Source: Capsicum annuum
Taxonomy: Eukaryota; Streptophyta; Magnoliopsida; Solanales; Solanaceae
Assembly (NCBI RefSeq): GCF_002878395.1
Contig: NC_061120.1
Location: forward strand, 99,555,751 to 99,619,750
Direction: 5' to 3'
Length of the DNA: 64,000 bases
This document shows, piece after piece, positions 1 through 10,100 of the stretch. Under the pieces are notes generated by a model. That model searched no databases and had not been told where the DNA came from. It saw only the letters and a list, made by a program, of their open reading frames with translations. The position numbers and the translations under genes were made by a program. Numbering within the stretch: the stretch's first letter is position 1; every line of letters begins with the position of its first letter.

Positions 1-3000
1 ACCTCGAGCTGATATGTCTAATGCTGAGTTTCGCCAGTCGATTCAATTGCTAACCCAGTTGGTGGCCTCCCAGACTGAGCGGGTTGCTTTTGTTGCTACA
101 TCCTCTGAGACCACTAGGGTTGGCCAATTTATGAGGGTGAGCCCTCCTATTTTCACTGGTTCTAAAGTTGAGGAAGATCCTCAAAACTTTATTGATGAAA
201 TGAAAAAGATCTTCTGTATGATGCATGCTACTGATGTGAAGGATGTAGAGTTTGCAACTTATTAGTTGAAGGATGTAGCATAGCAATGGTATGAGAAGTA
301 CGACCAGTCTAGGGGTGATGATGCTAAGTCCGCTTTGTGGGATGATTTTCTAGTGCTTTCCTTGACCGCTTCATTCCTCCGGAGTTGAGGAAGGCGAAGG
401 CCGAGGAATTCGTGAACTTGAAGCAAGGCAGGATGTCCGTTAAGGAGTATGCCTTGAAGTTTCATCAGTTGTCGCATTACTCTCCTGAATTAGTGTCTAG
501 CATGAGGGCTAGAATGAGGAAGTTTACTTCTAGATTGTCCCGTGAGTTGATCTTGGAGCGCAAGGTTGCCTTGTTGAACAAGGATATGGACATCTCTAGA
601 CTTGTGGTGTATATGCAACAAGTTGAGGAAGAAAAGAAGAAGCAAGCGGAGAAGAGTGAAAGGCAAAGTAAGAATCGCTATTCGGATCAGGGTGGAGGTC
701 AGCAACAAAGTGGTAGAGACGGTGGGAAGTGGTCTAAGAAGAAATGGGGCCACTTTAGTTCCTACTTTACGGGTAGTGCTCCTTATTTGAAGTCGTCAAG
801 TGACCGTCGTTCTCAGTATGATAATGAGTTTAGAGCACTATGGGCCCACTCGCAAGCCAGTGGGGCTCACTCAGCTCCATTGTATCCTCCTTGTAGATTT
901 TGTGGTCAGGTGCATGGTGATTTTGGCGAGGAAGAGAGGAATAAGTGTTTTAAATGTGGTCAGACTGATCATCTGCTAAGGGATTGTCCTTCTAAGGTTG
1001 CATCTGGGGCGAATAAGATCTCTGTTGCTACTTCATCCGCTCCTGCACCAAAGGGTGCTACTTCTGTTTCTAGCTCAGGCACTGGTCGGAACCGTCTGTA
1101 TGCTCTTACCATTCGCTAGGATTCTGAGGCGACCCCCGATGTTGTTATTGGTACGCTTAAACTCTTTTCTCGTGATGTATATTGTCTACTTGATCTTGGG
1201 TCTACTCTCTCTTATGTAACCCCTTATGTGGCTATTCATTTTGACTTTGATCCTAAACGTATTCCAGATTCCTTTTTTGTGTCCACCCCGGTGGGTAACT
1301 CCGTTGTGGCTAGAAGGGTCTATAGGGGTTGTGTGATGTTGGTCCATGGAAGAGAGACCTTGGTGGATATAATAGAGTTAGACATGTTAGACTTTGATGT
1401 GATTTTGGGGATAGATTGATTGCATTCATGCTATGCATCCCCTGATTATCGGACCCGAAGGGTCAGATTTCATTTTCCAAATGAGTCGGTAATCGAATGG
1501 GAAGGTAGTTCTCTAGTGCCTAAGGGAAAATTCATCTCGCATATTACTACCTTAGAGCCCGAAAATTGGTTTCCAAAGGGTGCCTCTATCACTTAGTGCA
1601 TGTTACGGATTCTAGAGCCGAAGATCCTTCTTTGCAGACTGTCCCTGTGGTCTGTGAATTTCCTGAAGTCTTCTCTGATGATCTTTCTGGTGTTCCTCCC
1701 GATAGAGAAATTGATTTTGGGATTGATCTTCTTCCAGACACTCGTCCTATTTCTATTCCTCCTAATAAGATGGCTCCGGCTGAGTTGAAGGAACTCAAGG
1801 AACAGTTGAAAGATGAAAGATTTTCTTGACAAGGGTTTTATCCACCCTAGTGTGTCTCTGTGGGATGCTCCTATTCTCTTCATGCGTAAGAAGGATGGTT
1901 CCCTTCGGATGTGTATTAATTACCGCCAATTGAATAAAGTAATTGTGAAGAATACGTATCCACTTCCGACTATTGATGATCTCTTTGATCAACTTTAGGG
2001 TGCTAAGTTCTTTTTCAAGATTAATCAGTTGAAGATTAGGGAGGCGGATATCCCTAAGACTGCTTTTCGAACTCGGTATGGTCATTTTGAGTTTTTGGTG
2101 ATGTCCTTTGGTTTGATCAATGCCCCGGTCACGTTTATAGATCTTATGAATCAGGTTTTCCGTCAGTTCTTAGACTTGTTTGTCATTGTTTTTATTAACG
2201 ATATTTTGGTGTATTCTAAGAGTGAGGCGAATCATACCGATCACCTCCGCCTTGTGTTGCAGACCCTTAAGGAACAACAGTTATATGCAAAGTTTTCTAA
2301 GTGTGAGTTCTAGTTGAATGTTATGACTTATTTGGGTCATGTTGTTTTTAGTGAACGGATCATGGTGGATCCACAGAAGGTTGTCATGATGGATCCACAA
2401 AAGGCTGTGGTGGTTAAGTAGCATAGACCCACAACTCCATCCGATATTCGAAGCTTCTTGGGTTTAGCCGATTACTATAGAAGGTTTGTAGAGAGTTTCT
2501 CTTCTATTGCGGCCCCATTGACTAAGATGACTCAGAAGAAGGTGAAGTTCTTGTGGTCTGACGCTTGTGAGGGTAGTTTCGAGAAGCTGAAGGATAAGTT
2601 GACTTCGGCTCCGGTCTTGACTCTACCTGAGGGCACTGATGGTTTTGTTATCTATTGTGATGCGTCTCGGGTAGGGCTGGGTTATGTGTTAATGCAGCAT
2701 GACAAGGTGGTTGCATATGTTTCTAGATAGTTGAAAGTTCATGAGAAGAACTATCCTACCCATGACTTGGAATTGTTAGCTGTGATGTTTGCATTAAAGA
2801 TCTGGCGACATTATTTGTAAATGGTCCGTGTTGATATTTATTCTGATCATAAGAACCTGCATGTTCACCCAGAAAGAATTGAATCTCAGGCAAAGGAGGT
2901 GGCTTGGTTTTGAAGAAGGTTGGAAGTGTCGCATATGAATTGGAGTTGCCCTCTAGTTTGAGCTCCATTCATCCTATGTTTCATGTTTTGATGTTGAGAA

Positions 3001-3245
3001 TGTGTGTGGACGATCCTTTGACGGTTGTTCTTTTGAAGGAGGTGGGTATTTCCGACTCCTTATCTTATAAGGAAGTCCCAGTTGAGATTTTGGATCGGCA
3101 AGTCTATTGGTTGCGGACCAAGGAGGTGGAATCGGTAAAGGTTCTTTGGAGGAACCAAAAGGTTAAGGAAGCTACGTGGGAAACCGAGAAGGACATGACG
3201 TCCAAGTACCCGTTCTTGTTTCCCGTTCCAGATAATTGTGCTTAA
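1..3245 (+). pseudogene. Gypsy-1 gag-pol remnant
   Basis: Gag (1-1119, interrupted by a stop at 263 and a frameshift) has the CCHC knuckle CFKCGQTDHLLRDC at 945-987. The protease region (about 1130-1420) keeps LLDLGST in place of L-D-S-G-S-T. Reverse transcriptase (about 1630-2310) has FINDILVYS where active elements have F-V/A-D-D-I, so one catalytic aspartate is changed, and stops fall at 1999 and 2311. RNase H begins about 2458 with CDASRVGLGYVLMQ. At about 2880 the reading jumps from RNase H straight to GSVAYELELPSSLSSIHP of the integrase C-terminus, so the zinc-finger and catalytic parts of integrase are missing. The tail VESVKVLWRNQKVKEATWE is chromodomain-like. Confidence 0.9.
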
Positions 3246-3410
3246 GGTATGTGTATTCTTTGACATCCTTGTTTTCTGACTTTGTTAAAGGAAATGGTGA
3301 TTTCCTTGGCATCTTTGTTTTCTGTCTCTGTTAAAGGTAAGAGTAGTGGTATGCAAAGTCAAATCGTGCTAATAAATGTCTTGTCCTATCATTCGAGGAC
3401 GAATGATCCT

Positions 3411-3422
3411 AAGGGGGAAGTA
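3411..3422 (+). promoter_or_regulatory. Polypurine tract of gypsy-1
   Basis: AAGGGGGAAGTA immediately precedes the LTR start TGTAACGC; it is the plus-strand primer site in reverse transcription. Confidence 0.85.
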
Positions 3423-3489
3423 TGTAACGCCCCGAGTTTTTGGTCCTCGAAAAATTTTCTGAGTTCTAAGCTTTCTGCCTTGCCAACGA

Positions 3490-3930
3490 CTCATCTAACA
3501 AGTCGTAATGTGTCTTGACGGATCAGGTGGCCCTAGTCGTAAGGTGTCAAGTGAATGGTGCTTAAGTCATTGTCCAAAGTACGACTTGGGGGAACGAGTC
3601 ATTGGGGGTCTTGACAGGTCCTATGGGCCCAATCCTAACCAAATCAGAAATTAAGTGGCTAAGTTCTGCTCTGAGTACGAGCGGCTCACTATGAGCCGTA
3701 AGGACTTGTTACAAGTCGTTGGGTGCAAATCGTAGAATGTCCAGTGTTTACTCAATTGGATTCTGTATTGACTACGACTGGACCTTACAAGTCGTAGGGT
3801 CTCATTACGAGTGGTACCAGTCGAGTCGTAGGGTCAGCAATGTGTGGGGGTCCCAGAAATTGTCTTGGTTACGACTTGTGGTAATGAGTCGTAAGGAGTG
3901 GCTACGAGTCAACGGTTGACCCGTAGTCAA
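3490..3930. repeat. Cluster of AGTCGTA / TACGACT motifs in the gypsy-1 LTR
   Basis: Roughly a dozen copies of a short motif related to AGTCGTAAGG, in direct and inverted order, are spaced irregularly within about 440 bp (for example near 3487, 3507, 3535, 3580, 3660-3700, 3714, 3768-3800, 3825, 3870-3895). Neighbouring inverted copies could pair as small hairpins. Confidence 0.7.
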
Positions 3931-5217
3931 TGGCGGCACTTTTTCACCTTTTAAGTTAAGGGCATTTTGGACATTTTCCTTTTAACCCAAATTGAAACCC
4001 ATGCCTTATAACCTCTTTAGGGTGTCATTAGCACTCAGAAACAAATCAAAGTAATTTCCCAAACACTCCAAAAGGCTCTCTAAATTCCCTTAAGCAAGTC
4101 AAGCTAGGGTTCCATCAAGTTGGTCATCTAAGGGCTCAAAAGTTGATTTCTCTCCAAATTTCTTGGTGTTTAAGGCATGGTACTTTTCCCTCATTGTTAA
4201 TTTGTTAAAAGCACATGTTTTAAAGTATTGTTCATGAGATATTCATGTTGGTTTTATAACAAGGGTTGAGGGTTTTGAATGCTTGTTATTGAACAATGTT
4301 TGCCCATGGTTTACATATGTTTTTTCATGCTTTAATTATGGTTTTTAACTTGTGGGTGCATGGGTATGGTGAATGAACTAGGGAAATGTGATTTTCCCAA
4401 ACCTATGACTTCTGACGAAGTTATGACCCCAACCCCATAATGCGAAACTGGTTTTAATTATGAGAAACATGGGAATTTGTAAAATTGAACCAACGGGATT
4501 ATGAATTTCCCCAAGTGATGTAATTGTTTTGGCATGTTGATTATTACCTTGCAAGTGTAGTTGGTATGACGATACCAACAATGTATGCCTTAATGTGAAA
4601 TATGGTTCAATAAATGGGATTGTGTGATAAATGTTTTAATTGGGCTTTAATAAAGGTTGTGTGGTTGAGTCGTAAAAGTGAAGGTCCGAGTGACGGATAT
4701 TGGAAACCGTGTTTGCCGACGCGGAGGTCAAAGTGACCAAGGAAGTTCGAGTCTCCCACGTTATTATTTCATGATTAGGCAGGTTTAAGTCACCCGTAAA
4801 TCATCACATGATCGGGTGATTAAGTCACCTTAGTATATGATTGGGAGTTTCGAGTCCCCCGTGCATATATATGAGATTATTCTCTGGTTCGTACAGCTAC
4901 ACGCACTGGGGCCCGACTAGGGGGTGAGAGCTGGGGCACATATAGCCCGTGGGTACATGTTATGACGATTGAGCTACACAATCCAGGTTAAAGTTTTAAA
5001 ATGCAAATTAAGCCTTGTTCCTTATCCCGACATGTGATATATCTATGTATATGCATTCGATTCTGTACCATTGGATTGAAACTGTTGACTAAGACATTAT
5101 GTTATCCTTATCCCTGAGTTACATGCTAATGTTCACTCCGCTAACCATCTTCGGACGTTGTATCCCCACGCGGTGCCGAAATTGGTCATACTTCTACTCC
5201 TCTTGCTTAGTGATTAG

Positions 5218-5558
5218 TGTAAAGAATGGATCTTGGGCCTTACTCAACCTCAAAAGCTAGCTCAAGAGGAGAGGATTGCCCAAGTCCATATAAGGAGACC
5301 AATTACCCATCCATTTTCCTATGTAGGATACTTAACACTCCCCGCACGCCCAGGCCTCGTCAACTGGAGCGTGGACAATAGAATATGGGGCCCAACATCG
5401 GTGAACAAAGATTTGGGATGGGCCTGACTCTGATACAATATAAAGAATGAATCTTGGGCCTAACTCAACCTCAAAAGCTAACTCAAGAGGAGAGGATTGT
5501 CTAAGTCCATATAAGGAGACCAATTACCTATCCATTTTCCTATGTGGGATACTTAACA
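5218..5558 (-). mobile_element. TRIM (terminal-repeat retrotransposon in miniature), complete
   Basis: Two 120-bp direct repeats (5218-5337 and 5439-5558) flank a 101-bp internal segment. Each repeat, read on the minus strand, starts TGTTAAG and ends near TTTACA/TTTATA. Next to the 5' LTR (minus strand) lies TTGTATCAGAGTCAGGCC, a near match to the initiator-Met tRNA primer-binding site, which sets the orientation. A perfect 5-bp target duplication ATTAG flanks it (5213-5217 and 5559-5563). It has no coding capacity. It sits inside the gypsy-1 LTR, so it is younger than that LTR. Confidence 0.93.
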
Positions 5559-5979
5559 ATTAGGATTCAGAATCAGCTCGTGAGTTGACATTGAAGTGAT
5601 GAACTTCCATACATCGGAAGTCTACATTTCATGTTTTGGTATCTTATGTCTCAGACTGTTCAGACTTGTTTATAGCTATAGTCGGGGGCATGTCCCGGCA
5701 CTTTATTGATATTGAGTCTTGGCTCTTGGTTTAGAAGGCTTTGTTTGGATTACTGTGGTTATTAGGCAGTGTCGGTCGGTTGTTTGGCCGGTCATCGATC
5801 ATTGGTTATGGACTTGTTTTGAATTCCTTAAGCTTGTTGCACGCTATCTTGTTATATGTTTAAAATTCATCCGACCTTGGGGGATGATGTGTTTGGTTTG
5901 GTTGAGGCAGTGGGTGATCTCCGGTCTACGTGGGACTTGAGATACCCGTCACGGTCAAGCCCTGGTTTGGGTCGTGACA

Positions 5980-6273
5980 CTTCTCCTTTTTGTGCAACAA
6001 TACAGTGCTAGATTTCCTATATGATTGTATTTTAAATTTATTTTATACTTCAATGTGGTTACATAATAGTTTGTTTCTAGGAATACATCTCGGGAACCAT
6101 TGTCACCGGGTGATCCTACGGCCTGTGCTATACTACACAGGGGGTTTTGTGACTAACCCTAATGTTACTTCACCATTTAGAGTTAATGGTACCCGAGAGA
6201 TCAAAGGTACAAGACCTGAAAAATAGATCAACATAAATCACTATTATTGCAAACTAAGCATACTTTTATTTTT
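5980..6273. other. MSH5 intron sequence between gypsy-1 and the MITE
   Basis: AT-rich single-copy-looking DNA. I see no exon, splice-compatible MSH5 segment or repeat in it. Confidence 0.6.
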
Positions 6274-6732
6274 GGCATAATACATAAATATGACCCTAAA
6301 CTTGACACCAAATTATAACATTGACTTTAAACTTTGACAGTGCACAAGTAGGCCATTTGACTATACAAAACCTGAACAAATAAACACTCCAATCCTATGT
6401 GGAAAAATGTGTGTATACACTCAAAACCACACGCGTCGGAGTTAGAATTGAAGGATGTTTTTGTTCAGCTTTTGTATAATTAAAGGGCCTACTTGTGCAC
6501 TGGCAAAGTTAAAGGTCATAGTTATAATGTATCTTTTTTATTAGGTGGTAGCATCTGAGTGGATAACTAATCCACGTAGGCGCAAGTGAGGTACACGCGT
6601 GTAAGTTGCAAAATCAGAGTGTTTATTTGTTCGGGTTTTGTATAGTTAAAGGGCTTACTTGTGCACTGTCAAAATTTAAGGTCAATGTTATAATTTGGTG
6701 TCAAGTTTAGGGTTATATTTATGTATTATGCC
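6274..6732. mobile_element. MULE-type MITE with long terminal inverted repeats
   Basis: 459 bp with inverted repeats of about 116 bp (6274-6389 and 6617-6732), which differ at only about 7 positions by eye. The outer ends read GGCATAATACATAAATAT and its complement. A perfect 9-bp target duplication TTTATTTTT flanks it (6265-6273, 6733-6741), as expected for Mutator-superfamily transposition. A further partial copy of the inner repeat lies at about 6470-6535. It has no coding capacity. Confidence 0.93.
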
Positions 6733-6741
6733 TTTATTTTT

Positions 6742-7092
6742 TCAAAAATAAATTATTAGAAGAAACAAGAAAAGAGAGATAGTAATTGATGCTTCAATGG
6801 ACCCAAATTAATGAATAATTTTGAGGTTACAAGGGTTGACTTGATCTTATGAACCTACTATCTGTCACTAACTTTTAAAATTAGAGATCTGTATGAATAG
6901 ATTATAAAAGTGTCACTGATAACTAATTGTGGAGTTGAAAAGGAAATAAAATAAATTTTAAGAAAACATAGTCAAAAATAATTTGTTTCAAGACCATAGG
7001 ATCAAATAAACGGTAAACAAGGAATAATGCGCATTTCTTGCAATAGTTTGATTTTTAGTTGGAATCAGGTAAAAAGTGCAGCATGTGCATAC
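6742..7092. other. MSH5 intron sequence
   Basis: AT-rich intron between the MITE and exon 25. No coding or repeat feature recognised. Confidence 0.6.
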
Positions 7093-7178
7093 CTATAAAG
7101 AAATACAAGGTCTTCAACATTGGCACAATCTTTATCCGGGCTTAGCACACTCATAGTGTAACACTTGATTCTGTCTAA
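7093..7178 (-). CDS. MSH5: MSH5 exon 25 (last visible)
   Basis: 86 bp encoding [17 protein letters not shown] and then [12 protein letters not shown]. The acceptor is TTTCAG and the donor GTATGC. It ends in phase 2. The next expected segment (L-V-P-G-x-x-L-L-S-Y-G-L) is not found between here and position 1, so it must lie beyond gypsy-1, outside the window. Confidence 0.95.
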
Positions 7179-10100
7179 CTGAAAATTATCAAATTACGGA
7201 TTTTGTTGGTTCCAACAACTTGGAAAACTTTAAAATGACTTCAAATAAGAAACATCAGGCAAAAGCATTGACATACTACCTCCAGTAAACAACTATTATC
7301 AAATATCTCCGTCAGGTGAGTACAAACCAGGACCTGCAAAAAGACCATTATGACTACAGACTTCCATTAACATAGTAGTACACAAGTTCAAGACATGTAG
7401 TGAGGGACAACTTTTATCAAGAAACTAGGTTACTGCATTTCCAAGAACCTTTGCTGTCTAAACTCGTCACTAGACCTGTAGCAAAATATGTAAAGTGGCA
7501 ACTGAAAAACGAGCTGGAAGCTCCCGAGAGTTGGTGGCTGTTGGTCACCACTACAATCAAAAAGCTCATCGCGTTGGTTTTTTTCTTGAAATATTGTGAT
7601 GCAGCACTTTTGTATCTTTTGTGGTGGACATATCGGTTGGTGTTGAGGGGATGGACTGGTGGAGGTGTTGCTGGTAATTTACCGGCAATGGCTTAAGCTA
7701 GAAATAACTGTTTTGGAGTGCAAAAGGAAGGGAAAAGATGCTCGCTCTGTTTGAAGAGTAAGTCAAATTTGATTACTAAACTAGGATAGTGACAGAGTGT
7801 CAAAAAGGTCTGGGGTCTGCAATTTACATTTTGTTGCTTTTCATGAATTGAGCATTTGGTCCTAAGCATCCATAAAACACTCAATTTCTTTGTAGCCTCA
7901 AGAAAATGTCAAAACAACTGTGACTGGTTTTCCCAGAAGAAGAGAAACAATGCCGTTAAATGAAGCAGAGATATGTACGACGGCGCATAGACTCGTGTGA
8001 GGACGGTCGAAGGAGATTCGGAGCACTTTCCCTTTTTGACAGGGTTGCACCAGGGATCGACTCTTAGCCTATTTTTATTTATCTTGGTGATGGATGTTTT
8101 GACGTGGCGTATTTGGGGGGGAGGGGGTTCCGTGGTGTATGTTATTTGCTGATGATGTTGTACTGATTGATGAGACCTGGGGAGGAGTTAATGATAAGTT
8201 GGAGGTTTGGAGACAGACCCTTAAGTCTAAAGGATTTAGATTGAGCAGGACCAAGAAGGAGTACTTGGAATGTAAGTTTAGCGATTTGTTGCATAAGGCT
8301 GACGTAGTAGTGAAGCTAGATTCTTAGGCCATTCAGAAGAGGGAGAGTTTCAAGTATCTTGGGTCTATGATTCAAGGGAATGGTGAGATTGACGAGGATG
8401 TCACGCACCTTATTGGTGCAGGGTGGTTGAAATGGAGGCTCGCTTTAGGAGTCTTGTGTGATAAGAAAAGAATGTGCCTACTAAGCTTAAAGGTAAGTTT
8501 TACAAAGTGGCAGTCCGACCAGTTATATTGTATGGAGCGGAGTGTTGGCCAGTTAAGGACTCCCACATCCAAAAGTTAAAGGTGGCGGGTATGAGGATAT
8601 TGTGATGGATGTGTGGACTTACAAAGAGAGATAGGGTTAGAAATGAGATTGTTCAAAAGAAGGTGGGAGTGACGTTGGTAGAGTACAAGATACGGGAAGT
8701 AAGGTTCCGATGGTTCGGGTATGTGATGAGGAGGGGCACGGATGCTCTAATACGGTGGTGTGAGGCAAGAATGCTCCAGTACGAAGGTGTGAGAAGCTTT
8801 CTATGGATGGTTTTAGGTGGGGTGAAGGTGGGCCGAAGAAATATTGGAGGGAGGTGATTAGGCATGAGATGGAACAGTTACACCGTACGGAGGACATGAC
8901 CCTTGATAGGAAGGTGTAGAGGACACGGATTAGGGTAGAGGTTTAGTAGGTACGCATACATTAGTACTAGTAGGGAAGAGTGTTTTATTTGTGTCTGTGC
9001 CATTAGTTTCTTGTAGTCTCTTGTTCATCATGTTCTGGTGATGCCTATGGTTTTGAATAGCTAGTTTATAGTATTACCTTGTGAGTGTCTTGTTTCCTTT
9101 ATTATCTAGCGGTGTGATATCCCTTCTTATAGTTTGCTTTTATGATTTTTTCCGGTTTGTTATACTGTTATCTGTCCTGAGCCGGGGATCTACCGAAAAC
9201 AGCCTCTCTACTTCATATGAGGTAGTGGTATAGACTGCGTACACTTTACCCCCCTCCCCTCCCCCCATCAACCCCCTAGACCTGACTTGTGAGAATGCAC
9301 TGGGTAGGTTGTTGTTGTTGTTACTATCAAATGATGACACAAGCAAACCATACGGTTTTCAGAAAGTAATAAACTTCAGTTCTGTCAGTACAATATCCAT
9401 GCAGATGACAATATATTGTCAATTCTTTTTCATTCTCATATTATTTTATTGTACCTAAAAAGCTATCAATGCTTAACCATTACCAGCACAATTCTCACGA
9501 GCATTAGGAAAATCACTTACGCTCATCCATCCGATGTAAATAAAGGGCAGTGGTACCAGACCTTTGGAGGGTCATAGCATGATGCAAAGTGATTTATGGT
9601 TCCACCAAGGAGACCGATACCATCTGAAAGGAATAACCAAAAAGACTATGAGACAACCAACAAAAATAGATAGCCTGTGAGCTAAAACAAAGATTACTAC
9701 TTTATTTGGTTGTTTAATCCTTTTACAAGAGGCAAAAAATCCTCAAGTCATTATGCAGAAGCCCATATGAAAGGACAAGTTAGATCACTGGGTAGGTATT
9801 TAAATGTCTATGAAAACCAGTACAAAACAGCTGGAGATCAGCATGAACCAGCAGATCAATCCAATTGGTTTTAGGTTAGTATCATGTTTCAAAAGATTTT
9901 CTACATCATTTCAACATTCAATTTAAATGAAAGATTTAGAATCAGAAACAGAAATGCCAGACATTTGGAAGACCAACCTTCTGTAAGGGTGCCTTTACCA
10001 AACTCATCCATTAAACATAAGGACCGAGGACTTGCATGCCTGAAAATGATTTTCACATGTGTCAGATTGGTTCCAAAAGTGTACATTTTATTCATTTCAA

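Larger units (their letters stand above)
1..5979 (+). mobile_element. Gypsy-1: 3' part of a long-LTR Ty3/gypsy chromovirus
   Basis: The window starts inside gag, so the 5' LTR is missing. Order seen: gag with zinc knuckle, protease, reverse transcriptase, RNase H, a C-terminal chromodomain-like tail, polypurine tract (3411-3422) and a 3' LTR of 2,557 bp. Long LTRs beginning TGTAACGCCCCG and a pol C-terminus resembling a chromodomain fit the Tekay/Del group, which is inference. The element lies antisense to MSH5 in the last visible intron. It is inactive: pol has many stops and the integrase core is deleted. Confidence 0.92.
3423..5979 (+). repeat. 3' LTR of gypsy-1 (2,557 bp)
   Basis: It runs from TGTAACGCCCCG to GGTCGTGACA. 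The first 500 bp hold many short AGTCGTA/TACGACT motifs in both orientations. A TRIM element is inserted at 5218-5558, so the LTR proper is about 2.2 kb. The flanking base run CTTCT (5980-5984) would be the target duplication, but the partner is outside the window. Confidence 0.88.

Noticed and set aside
7400..7696. Plus-strand 98-codon frame in an MSH5 intron
   Set aside because: No family similarity seen and no promoter or splice context. Chance open frame in intron DNA.
9345..9400. Possible extra MSH5 exon (M-D-I-V-L-T-E on the minus strand) resembling the CTHLTE motif
   Set aside because: The true CTHLTE exon is at 7280-7333, in phase with both neighbours. This site lacks splice signals.
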